The notes: generated from the letters alone by a model not told the origin. Counted from the first letter of the stretch, positions 1 to 7,580 are shown. The stretch is 19,765 bases of DNA from Acidobacteriaceae bacterium (GCA_030039895.1 JASHUR010000240.1:1-19765); one strand, 5' to 3'. Numbers and translations are program-made.

Positions 1-3
1 GGT

Positions 4-837
4 ATGAGCGGCGAGGCAATAGAGAAGACCGGAGCTCCGCGGGATACGGGTGCTGGGCCGGACCTGACGCGCTTTACTTCGGCCAGAGTTTCGCTGGGGC
101 AGGCAGGACCGTCGATTCCAATGCACGAGCAATTACGGTTCCAGCTCGATCAAGCGCTGGCTCGTGATGCCGTTCATACGCGGGTGGACGTTGCGGCGCT
201 CATGCGGGGGCTGCAGCAGAGAGGAAGGGCGTGCATTGCATTGCGAAGCGCGGCAACAGCTCCGGAATTGAACGACCGCAGGCTGTACCTGCGCAGGCCT
301 GACCTGGGGCGAAAACTGGATGCGCGGTCGACGGAGGCAATGAGAGAGTTTGCGGCTGGGCCGGCAGGGAATCCGGATTCGGTTGTTGTGATCGCGGATG
401 GCTTGTCCGCACTGGCCGTGGAGCGACACGCACTGCCATTGCTGGATGCGATGGGTGTCGAGGAGCCGCGGACACGGGATGCGGCTCCGGTGTGCGTGGT
501 GAGCGATGGGCGCGTTGCTGTTGGAGATGAGATTGGCCTGGCTCTGCGCGCTAAGCTGGCTGTGGTGCTGATTGGAGAGCGTCCGGGACTGAGCTCGCCG
601 GATTCGCTGGGGATTTATCTGACATGGGACCCACGGCCGGGACGGACAGATGCAGAACGAAACTGCATCTCAAACATTCACGGCGCAGGACTGAGTTATC
701 GCGATGCGGCGCGCAGGCTCGCTTACTACATGAAAGAGGCAAGGCGGCTGAAGATGACAGGCGTGATGCTTAAGGAGCGTTCTGACAAGACGCCACCGGA
801 GTTGACCGAGGGTGCGGCTTCAGACGCCGACGACTGA
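4..837 (+). CDS. eutC: Ethanolamine ammonia-lyase light (small) subunit EutC
   Basis: This is the small subunit of the adenosylcobalamin-dependent ethanolamine ammonia-lyase, which with EutB converts ethanolamine to acetaldehyde and ammonia. The 277-residue protein has the usual family length. It carries the conserved C-terminal half of EutC: the stretch LIGERPGLSSPDSLGIYLT, then DPRPGRTDAERNCISNIH, then GLSYRDAARRLAYYMKEAR, and the closing LTGVMLK-like segment (KMTGVMLKERS). The N-terminal 30 residues are variable, as in other EutC proteins. The ATG at position 4 is the first in-frame start visible; the upstream signal lies outside the window, as would eutB if the usual eutB-eutC order holds. 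No microcompartment shell gene follows, so simple catabolic use of ethanolamine is a reasonable inference. The 3' end overlaps the convergent acetyltransferase gene by 18 bp. Confidence 0.93.
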   Translation: MSGEAIEKTGAPRDTGAGPDLTRFTSARVSLGQAGPSIPMHEQLRFQLDQALARDAVHTRVDVAALMRGLQQRGRACIALRSAATAPELNDRRLYLRRPDLGRKLDARSTEAMREFAAGPAGNPDSVVVIADGLSALAVERHALPLLDAMGVEEPRTRDAAPVCVVSDGRVAVGDEIGLALRAKLAVVLIGERPGLSSPDSLGIYLTWDPRPGRTDAERNCISNIHGAGLSYRDAARRLAYYMKEARRLKMTGVMLKERSDKTPPELTEGAASDADD

Positions 838-1323
838 GCTTCGGCGTTCGAGCAGGACCACGTCGCGCCAGCGGCTGTTCATTTGGCCTAGACGTTCGCG
901 AGTGCCGACGACGCGGAACCCGGCCCTGGCGTGGAGGGCGAGGCTGGAGGCGTTTTCAGGGAAGATGCCCGCCTGGAGGGTCCAGATGCCGGCAGCTTCG
1001 GACTCTGTGATGAGGGCGCCGAGGAGAGTGGCGCCAACGCCCTGTCTTTGGGCAGATTCCGCGACGTAGACGCTGACTTCGGCGACTCCGGCGTACACGC
1101 AGCGGCTGGAAACAGAAGTGAGGGCGGCCCAGCCAATTACCTGATTGCCGCGGAGGGCGACGAATCGGCAGTTGGGCAGATGCCCCTTGTGCCACTCCGG
1201 CCACTCGGGCGCAGACTGCTGGAAAGTCGCGTTGCCGGTGGCGATGCCTTCAAGGTAGATGGCGCGCACGGCATCCCAGTGTTCGGCGGTGAGCGGGACG
1301 ATGGACACCAGAGGGGGTCGCAT
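820..1323 (-). CDS. GNAT N-acetyltransferase, phosphinothricin acetyltransferase (Pat/Bar)-like
   Basis: This 167-residue cytoplasmic protein belongs to the GCN5-related acetyltransferases, which move an acetyl group from acetyl-CoA to an amine. The acetyl-CoA-binding motif A is visible as QRQGVGATLL around residues 92-101, preceded by the strand AEVSVYV. The following IFPENASSLALHARAGFRVVGTR and the WRDVVLLERRS ending match the phosphinothricin acetyltransferase subgroup. The substrate cannot be fixed from sequence: members act on phosphinothricin, methionine sulfone or related amino acids. I chose the ATG at 1323 because the family fold begins within ten residues of it (VSIVPLTAEHWDAVRAIY); the open frame runs 71 codons further upstream but that part has no family resemblance and overlaps the next gene. 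The 3' end overlaps eutC, with no room for a separate terminator. Confidence 0.85.
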   Translation of the reverse strand: MRPPLVSIVPLTAEHWDAVRAIYLEGIATGNATFQQSAPEWPEWHKGHLPNCRFVALRGNQVIGWAALTSVSSRCVYAGVAEVSVYVAESAQRQGVGATLLGALITESEAAGIWTLQAGIFPENASSLALHARAGFRVVGTRERLGQMNSRWRDVVLLERRSSVVGV

Positions 1324-1444
1324 GGGCGCAATAATAGCCGAAAATACAGGCTGGAAGAGAAGCCCAATTTGAGTGTAAGGTGTATATCTCAAGGCTGGTA
1401 TACGGCATCCCAATGCCGAACGGCTGTAGAAAGTGAGGTTGCAC

Positions 1445-1666
1445 TTGAAACCTACTCTGTTTGCCGGAATTGTCTTGATCCTGATTGGGGTTCTTGGGAT
1501 CTTAGCGAACAGCTTTACATCCATGACTGCGGACAAGCCTGCGGATGCGAGGTCAACGCAATTATCACAGACTCAGACAAGGCCATTCCCAACGAAGCAA
1601 CTCCTGAGCTCGGTTATTCTGCTGGGCGGCGTTGGCCTTGTTGTTGTGAGCCTTAAGGGGAAGTAA
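1445..1666 (+). CDS. Small two-helix membrane protein (DUF3185-like)
   Basis: A 73-residue protein with an N-terminal hydrophobic helix (LFAGIVLILIGVLGILA), a polar Ser/Thr/Gln-rich middle of about 25 residues, and a second hydrophobic helix (SSVILLGGVGLVVVSL) ending in Lys-Gly-Lys. The architecture resembles the small DUF3185-type membrane proteins; the function is unknown and the family link is only by layout. The start is uncertain. A TTG at 1445 lies 6 nt after AGTGAGG (1432-1438), which looks like a ribosome binding site, and gives the typical beginning MKPTLF. A GTG at 1433 in the same frame would add four residues but sits inside that site. The gene stands alone between the divergent acetyltransferase and lgt. 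Confidence 0.6.
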   Translation: MKPTLFAGIVLILIGVLGILANSFTSMTADKPADARSTQLSQTQTRPFPTKQLLSSVILLGGVGLVVVSLKGK

Positions 1667-1735
1667 TCCGGGCACTCGTTTGATACCCGAAAATGGCCTG
1701 AAGGTGCGATTGCGAGCGTGCGATTTGCAATCCCG

Positions 1736-1741
1736 TATACT
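1736..1741 (+). promoter_or_regulatory. Candidate -10 box (TATACT) for the lgt-family gene
   Basis: The hexamer TATACT sits 18 nt upstream of the ATG at 1760, so transcription would start around 1747 with a short leader. No good TTGACA-like -35 box is found at the usual distance. The position argues against the upstream GTG at 1718 as the translation start of the following gene, because that codon would lie outside the transcript. Confidence 0.35.
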
Positions 1742-1759
1742 GAAGCTAGTTATTTCCTA

Positions 1760-2584
1760 ATGTACCCCTTTATTCATCTTGGCAGCCTTACGATCGGGAC
1801 GTTCGGCATACTGCTGTGGTTTGCCGCCGTGTGCGCGTGCTGGGCCCTGTATGCAAACTTCAAGCGTTGGAACATCGATGCTGACGCAATCAGCATTGTG
1901 GCGATTGCGACCGTCGCCGGGGTGGTCGGCGCGAAGCTGTGGCACGATCTACAGGACCCGCAAATACTGATCGCGCACCCGATCGACACGATTTTTTCAC
2001 GAGCGGGCTTTGCATGGTTCGGTGGGCTGTTGCTGGGCATCGCCGCGCTGCTGTGGCAGGGCCGGACCTACGGGATCGGCAAGCTGCGCATGCTCGACCT
2101 GTGCACGGTGTCGGCCTGCATTGGCTACGGCGTGGGTCGGATCGGATGCCTGGTCTCCGGCGACGGCGACTACGGCATTCCGACGAAGATGCCGTGGGGC
2201 ATTGCACTTCCGCATGGACTGGTGCCGACACCTCCGGGAGTGAAAGTAGAGCCGACGCCGATTTATGAACTGATTGTGGCGCTTCTAATTGCGTGGCTGC
2301 TATGGCGTCGTGGCGCTCCGGACCGTCCAAAGCAGTTGGCACTCGGGCAACTGACGGGCGAGTATCTGGTGCTGTCCGGGTTGGCGCGGTTTCTGGTGGA
2401 GTTCATCCGGATTAACCCGAAGTTGTATTTCGGGATGAGCAACGCGCAGGTGGCCAGTGTTGGGTCAATGATTGCCGGCGCGGCTTTGATTTGGTGGGCG
2501 AAGAAGAAGGACCTGCCATCCGAGCAGCCGGTTCGCGTGGGCGCTCAATCTGGTGGAGGAAAGGAAATTCATTCACCTCACTGA
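1760..2584 (+). CDS. lgt: Prolipoprotein diacylglyceryl transferase family protein (Lgt-like)
   Basis: A 274-residue polytopic membrane protein of the Lgt family. Lgt transfers diacylglycerol from phosphatidylglycerol to the lipobox cysteine of prelipoproteins. Family hallmarks are GFAWFGGLLLG near residue 83, the signature GVGRIGCLVSGDGDYG at 125-140, and the C-terminal YLVLSGLARFLVEFIR near 212-227. Arg127, Arg220 and Glu224 correspond to the essential Arg143, Arg239 and Glu243 of the E. coli enzyme. Two positions differ: the usual His of the SFHGG motif (His103) is Phe87, and the Asn of GRLGN (Asn146) is Cys130. It may be a divergent but active enzyme, or a relative acting on another acceptor. 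The ATG at 1760 starts directly at the membrane domain and follows a -10-like box; a GTG at 1718 would add 14 residues. Confidence is for the family, less for activity. Confidence 0.82.
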   Translation: MYPFIHLGSLTIGTFGILLWFAAVCACWALYANFKRWNIDADAISIVAIATVAGVVGAKLWHDLQDPQILIAHPIDTIFSRAGFAWFGGLLLGIAALLWQGRTYGIGKLRMLDLCTVSACIGYGVGRIGCLVSGDGDYGIPTKMPWGIALPHGLVPTPPGVKVEPTPIYELIVALLIAWLLWRRGAPDRPKQLALGQLTGEYLVLSGLARFLVEFIRINPKLYFGMSNAQVASVGSMIAGAALIWWAKKKDLPSEQPVRVGAQSGGGKEIHSPH

Positions 2585-2614
2585 TGGACAGTCGCAAGAC
2601 AGGCACGCTTCTCA

Positions 2615-3352
2615 CTAAAGTGTCTTCAGATACTTTTTAGCTAATTCGAGTTCAGGGAAGAGCTGTTCTTCAGCCTGAAACTCGCGGGAATGGACGCACC
2701 GGCGTCCATTTTTCGCTTTTACGGGGTGCCGGAGGTGGAGCATTTCGTGGTACATGAGGTATTCGACCGCATAACGCGGTGTGGTACGGCGGTCGAAGAC
2801 GCGGCTGATCATAATGGTGTTGTGAGCCGAGTCGTAATGGCCGAGCAGGCGGCGTGCGGAGTGTTCGCTCCAGGTGAGCAGCGGGCGGCCCATGAGTCCA
2901 TGGAAGAAGCGGATGTTAAGCGAGTCGAAGATTTCGTCGAGGTCGTAGTGCTCGCCTTGTGCGGAAGAGATGCGTTTGCGGCCGCGCGCCTGGCGAATGC
3001 GCTCGCTCTGCCGGACCACGACCTCGCTGGTGGCAAAGCGGCGGTAGCGGTTGTTGAGGGCGGCGTCGATGGGCTTGCGATAGAGCTTGGCGATGAGAAT
3101 GTGGGCGATGGCGCGAAGAATCGACTCGGGCGCACCCTCAAGAATGTCGGACAAATTGACCCTTACATGGCCCTCGCGAAGGCGGATGGTGGTGTTGAGG
3201 CTGGTAAAACGCCGGAAGCGGATATCGAACGTGGGCATGGTGGCGCGAGGACGCAGCGCGCGGTATTCCTGCTCAAAAATGCTGACAACTTCGGGGTGCA
3301 CTAAAGACAGAGTAACGGGGAACCGGCCATGGGTATAGATGTCCCCAAGCAA
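2615..3352 (-). CDS. SprT-like zinc metalloprotease domain protein
   Basis: A 245-residue protein whose C-terminal half carries the SprT-like peptidase motif: the zinc-binding HEMLH at about residues 202-206 in YHEMLHLRHP, followed by a third candidate ligand His221 in VHSREFQ. Around it are conserved SprT-type strands (RLLGHYDSAHNTIMISRVFD). The N-terminal half has ESILRAIAHILIAKLYRK, a helix often seen in bacterial members. Eukaryotic relatives (Spartan) cleave DNA-protein crosslinks, but bacterial SprT-like proteins are mostly uncharacterised, so the substrate is unknown. No signal peptide is seen, so it should be cytoplasmic. The start is a TTG at 3352 with a weak upstream site, and a later GTG is possible. 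It lies 33 bp after the secreted-protein gene and may be the last gene of an smpB transcript. It converges on lgt with 30 bp between stop codons. Confidence 0.78.
   Translation of the reverse strand: MLGDIYTHGRFPVTLSLVHPEVVSIFEQEYRALRPRATMPTFDIRFRRFTSLNTTIRLREGHVRVNLSDILEGAPESILRAIAHILIAKLYRKPIDAALNNRYRRFATSEVVVRQSERIRQARGRKRISSAQGEHYDLDEIFDSLNIRFFHGLMGRPLLTWSEHSARRLLGHYDSAHNTIMISRVFDRRTTPRYAVEYLMYHEMLHLRHPVKAKNGRRCVHSREFQAEEQLFPELELAKKYLKTL
2617..2636. terminator. Weak bidirectional terminator between lgt and the SprT-like gene
   Basis: The arms AAAGTGTC (2617-2624) and GATACTTT (2629-2636) pair with one G-T mismatch around a TTCA loop, followed on the plus strand by two further T. It is AT-rich and partly overlaps the stop codon of the minus-strand gene, so the call rests on its placement between convergent genes. 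Confidence 0.3.
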
Positions 3353-3385
3353 CGGCGGCTAAATTCATCTAGCTGTGTCTTGGCC

Positions 3386-3931
3386 TCAGCTGGGCCCGGT
3401 GCCGTTGGTGCCGCTCTCGTGTTTGTGAATCTTGAAGTACTTCACCTGGCTTTCGTAGAGCTGTTTGACCTGCTCATTCGTGCTCTGTGCGGAGTCGAGT
3501 GCGGTTTCGCGCGAGAAGTCATAAGTGCGGTCGGGTGCGGCCTCTTTCAGAATCGGGGGCCATTTCGCGGCGGCGGCGACGAGGTCTTTCAAGGCTTTGC
3601 GCATGTCGGCGTGGGCATCATCGAAGGTGTCGAGGTTGTCCTGCAGCTCGTCGGAGAGTTGTGTGAATTCCTGGTACTTGGCGCGCAACTCGGCCTTCAG
3701 GTCCATCTCCTGAGGATCGGGGCCAATGGCCTTGATAGCGTCGATGCGCTGTTGAATGAACTTCTCGAAGAGCTTGATGCGCTGGTTGGGCTGATCGCGC
3801 AGGTCGGCGACCTGGTCGGCCTCTTGCGGCGTGAGCGGGTCCCGCTCTCGCTGTGCGTGCAGCGGAAGGGCGCAGAGCAAGGGAACGGCGAGCAGCGGTA
3901 CGGCCAGAATCTGAATGAAGACTCGTCGCAT
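3386..3931 (-). CDS. Hypothetical secreted protein, helical
   Basis: A 181-residue protein I do not recognise. It has a clear signal peptide: MRRVF, a hydrophobic core (ILAVPLLAVPLLCALP) and a likely signal peptidase I site after LPLHA (residue 26). The mature part is charged and mostly helical, rich in Glu, Asp, Gln and Lys, with heptad-like stretches such as ELRAKYQEFTQLSDELQDNL that suggest a coiled coil. There is no lipobox cysteine and no enzyme motif, so a periplasmic structural or binding role is only a guess. The ATG at 3931 has a good ribosome binding site (AAAGGTGG, 7 nt before it). It lies 82 bp after smpB and 33 bp before the SprT-like gene, all on the minus strand, so the three may be co-transcribed, but nothing links it to ribosome rescue. 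Confidence 0.7.
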   Translation of the reverse strand: MRRVFIQILAVPLLAVPLLCALPLHAQRERDPLTPQEADQVADLRDQPNQRIKLFEKFIQQRIDAIKAIGPDPQEMDLKAELRAKYQEFTQLSDELQDNLDTFDDAHADMRKALKDLVAAAAKWPPILKEAAPDRTYDFSRETALDSAQSTNEQVKQLYESQVKYFKIHKHESGTNGTGPS

Positions 3932-4013
3932 GGGCAGTCCACCTTTCTGCTTACGATTGCAATGCTAACGCTGCAAGGGGTGGGATGTCTCCCGGGGTAT
4001 CGGCCGGCAGGTG

Positions 4014-4550
4014 CTATTTCGCGTACTTGCCCTTGCTGTGAGCAATGGCTGCACGGGCCTCCCGGTCGGCTTCGCGGCGACGTTCGGTTTCGCGCTTGTC
4101 CCAGTCCTGTTTGCCTTTGGCCAGGGCCAGCTCGCACTTTACCTTGCCACGCCGGAAGTAGAGGCGAGTGGGGATGAGCGTATGGCCCTTGATCTGCGTC
4201 TGTGAGGTTAGTTTGCGGATCTCCTCCTGATGCAGAAGGAGTTTCCGCGTTCGGAGCGCCTCGTGATTGCTGGAATTACCGTGGGAATAAGGCCCGATGT
4301 GGGCGTTAAGCAGGAAAGCCTCGCCGTCTTTGATGATGCCGTAGGAGTCTTTGAGATTGGCCTTGCCCTCGCGAATGGACTTGACCTCCGTACCGCGCAG
4401 GGCCACACCGGCCTCAAAACGGTCGAGGAGGAAGTAGTTGTGGCCGGCTGCCCGGTTAACCGCGGCATCGCGCTCGCCGGCGGCGACTGGGTCGCGCGGC
4501 TTGTTTTTCTGGGGAGCCTGAACGTTGGAATGTGTAGCCTGGCGGGGCAT
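4014..4550 (-). CDS. smpB: SsrA-binding protein SmpB
   Basis: SmpB binds tmRNA and delivers it to stalled ribosomes for trans-translation. The 178-residue product shows the whole family core: HNYFLLDRFEAGVALRGTEVKSIR, then KANLKDSYGIIKDGEAFLLN, HIGPYSHGN, the long RTRKLLLHQEEIRKL helix, KGHTLIPTRLYFRRGKVKCELALAKGK-type strands, and the basic C-terminal tail DWDKRETERRREADREAR that enters the ribosome decoding centre. An N-terminal extension of about 30 polar residues precedes the core, making it slightly longer than the usual 150-160 residues. I chose the ATG at 4550 (MPRQAT) over a GTG ten codons upstream, since neither has a strong ribosome binding site and ATG is the more common codon. The gene is divergent from the secretin gene. 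Confidence 0.95.
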   Translation of the reverse strand: MPRQATHSNVQAPQKNKPRDPVAAGERDAAVNRAAGHNYFLLDRFEAGVALRGTEVKSIREGKANLKDSYGIIKDGEAFLLNAHIGPYSHGNSSNHEALRTRKLLLHQEEIRKLTSQTQIKGHTLIPTRLYFRRGKVKCELALAKGKQDWDKRETERRREADREARAAIAHSKGKYAK

Positions 4551-4614
4551 AGCAGGAGGTCCGATCTTCAATGCTAGCACGCGGAGACGGGCGGCCGGAG
4601 CAACGCGATACTGC

Positions 4615-4620
4615 TATACT
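4615..4620 (+). promoter_or_regulatory. Candidate -10 box (TATACT) for the secretin-pseudopilin operon
   Basis: TATACT lies in the 161-bp gap between the divergent smpB and secretin starts, about 90 nt upstream of the secretin ATG at 4712. There is no convincing -35 partner. The call rests on the hexamer and its intergenic place. Confidence 0.3.
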
Positions 4621-4711
4621 CAACCTGCGTCAGAGCGCGTGCCAGAGTGCGTGGAGATCACGGCTGATGGCCAGGTTACGGACGCTTCCAACACCATCCT
4701 GCCGGAGTTTC

Positions 4712-7081
4712 ATGAAAAACCGCATTCTGAAGTGGGCGGCCACCACGGCCATGATCGTTGCGATCGGCCTTCTACTTTTCAGTTTGCCCCCCGGCGTCCT
4801 GGCCAAGGGGCAGTCTGCAAAAAAGCTCTTCAAAGAGGGACAGGCCGCCGAGGCGCGGAACGATATTGAGACGGCCTACGAGGACTACTACCAGGCATAC
4901 CAGAAGAAGCCCTCGGACCTCCGCTATAAGACGGCGTATGAGCGGGTACGGTTCGACGCCGCATCGCTGCATGTGAGCCGCGGCGAGACGCTGCGCAGCC
5001 AGGGCGATATGACTGGAGCCGTAACGGAGTTCCTGCGTGCGTTGCAGATCGACCCGAGCAATGAGCTGGCCAGGCAGGAAATTCGAATAACCCAGCAGGC
5101 CCAGCAGCACAAGTCCGTCCAGCTGCAGAATGAGGAGACTCCGATTCCGCCCGCGGAACAGCGCGAGATGGGAGAGATGGGTGGCCCCATTCAACTGAAA
5201 CCCCTCTCGAACGAGCCTTTGACGCTGCACATGGTTGAGGACAGCAAGATCGTCTACCAGACGGTAGGCAAAGCGGCAGGCATCAATGTGCTGTTCGACC
5301 CGGACTATACGTCGAAGCGTATTCAGGTGGACCTCGCGAATACGGATTTGTACGACGCGCTGCGGATCATCGGAGTGGTATCGGACACCTTTTGGCAGGC
5401 GATTACGCCGAACACGATTTTTGTGGCGCAGGACAACCGGATGAAACGGACTGAGCTCGAGCAACAGGCCGTCCAGACGTTCTACCTGACCAATGTTTCG
5501 GAGCAGAATGACTTCACCGACATTCAGACTGCATTGCGGAACATGTTCCAGACGGCGAGGATCTACGGGGTCGCCAGTCAGAATGCGATTATCATGCGCG
5601 GGACTCCGGATGAGCTGCTGCTGGCGCAGAAGCTGATCGATGATCTGGACAAGCCGAAACCTGAGGTAGTACTCGACATAGCGGTGCTGGAGGTAAGCCG
5701 GAATTACGAGCGTACGATAGGTATTCAGCTTCCGCAGACCGCGAGTGTGGCGTTCCAGGCCTCGAACTATAACCAGAGCAGTTCCAGCTCTTCTTCAAGC
5801 AGTTCGACTACGACTACTACGTCGTCGAGCAACGGCCTTACGCTGAACAATCTTGCCCATTTGAACGCAACGAATTTTGCGGTAACGATTGGACAGGCCC
5901 AGGCCAACCTGCTGCTCACGGATTCGTCGACCAAAATTTTGCAAGACCCGAAGATCAGGGTTGTGGACGGGCAGGAGGCATCACTCAAGATCGGCGAGAG
6001 GATTCCGATTGCTACGGGGTCGTACCAGACGGGCGCTGCTACGGCAATTGTGAGCTCGCTGGTGAACACGCAATTCCAGTATCTGGACGTAGGCGTGAAC
6101 ATCAAGGTAAAGCCAACGATCCACTATGACGGCGATGTGACCCTGAAGCTCGATATCGGAGTGTCGTCCCAGAATGGCTCGACGAGTATTGGCGGAATTA
6201 CTGAGCCGATTATTACGCAGCGTACGGTCAGCCAGACCGTTCGTCTAAGGAATGGAGAGGCGAATATCCTGGGCGGCATTTTGCAGAGGCAGACGAGCGA
6301 AACCGAGAGTGGAACCCCGGGGCTGGCGAATCTGCCGCTGCTGAAGTACATCTTCGGCAGTAACGATAAGACGATACAAGACGACCAGATCGTGTTTCTG
6401 CTGATTCCGCACATTGTGCGGAGGGAGATGCTGGACCCGACAAATTTGCGTGAGGTTGATACAGGCACGGTGAATGACTTTGTGCTTCGCCATCTGAATT
6501 ACGCCACCGCAAGTCCTGCAGCCACGACACAGGCGCAGCCTGCTCCGGCAGTGGCAACGCAGGCAGCCGCGCCAGTGACGGCAGCCGGTGCAGCGCAGAA
6601 TGCAATGGCCGCTATGCAGCAACAGGCAGCCGAAGTGGGGGGCCCCGTGCAGTTGAATCTGGAGCCGGAGATACAGCAGGCGAAAGTAGGGTCAACCTTC
6701 CAGGTGAAGGTCGACCTGGTGGGCGGGACGGATGTCTTTTCAGTCCCGATGCAGCTGCAGTACGACCAGACAAAGCTGAGCCTGATTAATGTTGACCTGG
6801 GCGACTCGCAACCCGGGGCGGGTGTAGATTTCCTCGGCAAGGACGGACAGGCGGTTGCGCTGGTGCACCGTGATTCGGGTGATGGTAACGTAGCGATCTC
6901 TGCGTCCCGGCCGCCTGGCGCGCATGGCGTAAGCGGATCGGGAACAGTGTGCGTGCTGACGTTCAAAGCGACGGCGCCGGGGCCCGCTGCAGTGGTAATC
7001 ACGCGGCCCGTGGTGCGCAACAGCGCGCAGCAGGCGGTCCCGGCAATGGGGTCGCGGGCGATCGTGCAGATACAGCCGTAA
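4712..7081 (+). CDS. gspD: Secretin (GspD/PilQ type) with N-terminal TPRs and C-terminal cohesin-like domain
   Basis: A 789-residue outer-membrane channel subunit of the type II secretion / type IV pilus secretin family. In order: signal peptide (1-31, ending PPGVLA), TPR-like helices (about 34-120, including EFLRALQIDPSNELA), an N0/STN-like domain (about 165-240), an N1 domain (about 254-315), the secretin domain (about 320-570, ending with DDQIVFLLIPHIVRR), an Ala/Gln/Thr-rich linker (about 590-645) and a C-terminal domain (646-789). The last resembles cohesin / carbohydrate-binding beta-sandwiches: VKVGSTF-like start, FSVPMQLQYDQTKLSLINV and TVCVLTFKATAPG. A run of 18 Ser/Thr residues interrupts the secretin domain at 356-373. 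The ATG at 4712 is preceded by GGAG and starts a proper signal peptide; 47 more in-frame codons upstream do not look coding. Two pseudopilin genes follow at once, so it is the first gene of a three-gene operon. Whether the parent machine is a type II system or a pilus is not settled. Confidence 0.88.
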   Translation: MKNRILKWAATTAMIVAIGLLLFSLPPGVLAKGQSAKKLFKEGQAAEARNDIETAYEDYYQAYQKKPSDLRYKTAYERVRFDAASLHVSRGETLRSQGDMTGAVTEFLRALQIDPSNELARQEIRITQQAQQHKSVQLQNEETPIPPAEQREMGEMGGPIQLKPLSNEPLTLHMVEDSKIVYQTVGKAAGINVLFDPDYTSKRIQVDLANTDLYDALRIIGVVSDTFWQAITPNTIFVAQDNRMKRTELEQQAVQTFYLTNVSEQNDFTDIQTALRNMFQTARIYGVASQNAIIMRGTPDELLLAQKLIDDLDKPKPEVVLDIAVLEVSRNYERTIGIQLPQTASVAFQASNYNQSSSSSSSSSSTTTTTSSSNGLTLNNLAHLNATNFAVTIGQAQANLLLTDSSTKILQDPKIRVVDGQEASLKIGERIPIATGSYQTGAATAIVSSLVNTQFQYLDVGVNIKVKPTIHYDGDVTLKLDIGVSSQNGSTSIGGITEPIITQRTVSQTVRLRNGEANILGGILQRQTSETESGTPGLANLPLLKYIFGSNDKTIQDDQIVFLLIPHIVRREMLDPTNLREVDTGTVNDFVLRHLNYATASPAATTQAQPAPAVATQAAAPVTAAGAAQNAMAAMQQQAAEVGGPVQLNLEPEIQQAKVGSTFQVKVDLVGGTDVFSVPMQLQYDQTKLSLINVDLGDSQPGAGVDFLGKDGQAVALVHRDSGDGNVAISASRPPGAHGVSGSGTVCVLTFKATAPGPAAVVITRPVVRNSAQQAVPAMGSRAIVQIQP
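5777..5830 (+). repeat. Ser/Thr codon-repeat tract inside the secretin domain
   Basis: Eighteen consecutive Ser or Thr codons encode ten Ser, five Thr and three Ser (residues 356-373). Codon choice is mixed (AGC, AGT, TCC, TCT, TCA, TCG, then ACT/ACG), so this is a protein-level low-complexity loop, not a pure DNA microsatellite. Confidence 0.8.
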
Positions 7082-7113
7082 GCTGCGCTGTGGTCAGGCC
7101 CTGAAGGCAGCAA

Positions 7114-7578
7114 ATGAAGATGCGGTTAAAATTCGGGCGCGAAGACGGGCTTACTCTGGTTGAGCTGATCGTGACGGTGGCGATTCTGTCGATACTGGCA
7201 ACAGCTGCGGTGCCAGTGGCACGCTTTGAAGTAAAGCGCGAAAAAGAGCAGGAGCTGCGCTACGACCTGTGGGAGATGCGAAGCGCCATTGATGCCTACA
7301 AAGATGCGGCAGACCGTGGGGCATTCCAGACAAAGGTGGACAGCATGGGCTATCCACCCGACCTGCAGACACTGGTGAATGGTGTGGATGTTCACGGCAA
7401 GACGGTGCGGTTTCTGCGGAAGATTCCTGTAGACCCGATGACCGGGAATGCGGACTGGGGCCTGCGGTCAAATCAGGACGATCCGGATAGCGACTCCTGG
7501 GGCGGGCAGAATGTCTTCGACGTGTATTCAAAGTCGAACGGTACGGCGCTGGACGGAACGAAGTACAAGGACTGGTAG
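7114..7578 (+). CDS. Type II secretion / type IV pilus-like pseudopilin (GspG-like), first copy
   Basis: A 154-residue prepilin-like protein. A short basic leader ends in Asp-Gly, followed by LTLVELIVTVAILSILA, a type III signal that prepilin peptidase should cleave after Gly12; Glu17 is the conserved fifth residue of the mature pilin. The hydrophobic helix continues as in GspG, and the globular part contains LRYDLWEMRSAIDAYK, PPDLQTLVNG and the segment RKIPVDPMTGNADWGLRS typical of GspG-like proteins, ending in KYKDW. The leader residue after cleavage is Leu where most pseudopilins have Phe. The ATG at 7114 follows AAGGCAG and lies 32 bp after the secretin stop, so the two are probably co-transcribed. 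It would be exported to the inner membrane and built into a short pseudopilus or pilus. Confidence 0.85.
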   Translation: MKMRLKFGREDGLTLVELIVTVAILSILATAAVPVARFEVKREKEQELRYDLWEMRSAIDAYKDAADRGAFQTKVDSMGYPPDLQTLVNGVDVHGKTVRFLRKIPVDPMTGNADWGLRSNQDDPDSDSWGGQNVFDVYSKSNGTALDGTKYKDW

Positions 7579-7580
7579 AC

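Noticed and set aside
1324..1536. 71-codon N-terminal extension of the GNAT gene
   Set aside because: No family similarity, overlaps the small membrane protein gene on the other strand, and the ATG at 1323 fits the fold start.
931..1656. Long plus-strand open frame
   Set aside because: It lies opposite the GNAT gene and resembles no family; it is a reverse-strand shadow.
2690..4177. Two long plus-strand open frames opposite the SprT-like, secreted-protein and smpB genes
   Set aside because: The minus-strand products have recognisable motifs or a signal peptide, while these frames do not.
4571..4711. Upstream in-frame extension of the secretin gene, preceded by AGGAGGT at 4554-4560
   Set aside because: The SD-like sequence is 10 nt from an ATG at 4571, but the 47 added residues are not signal-peptide-like, the -10-like box at 4615 lies inside, and the ATG at 4712 starts a proper signal peptide.
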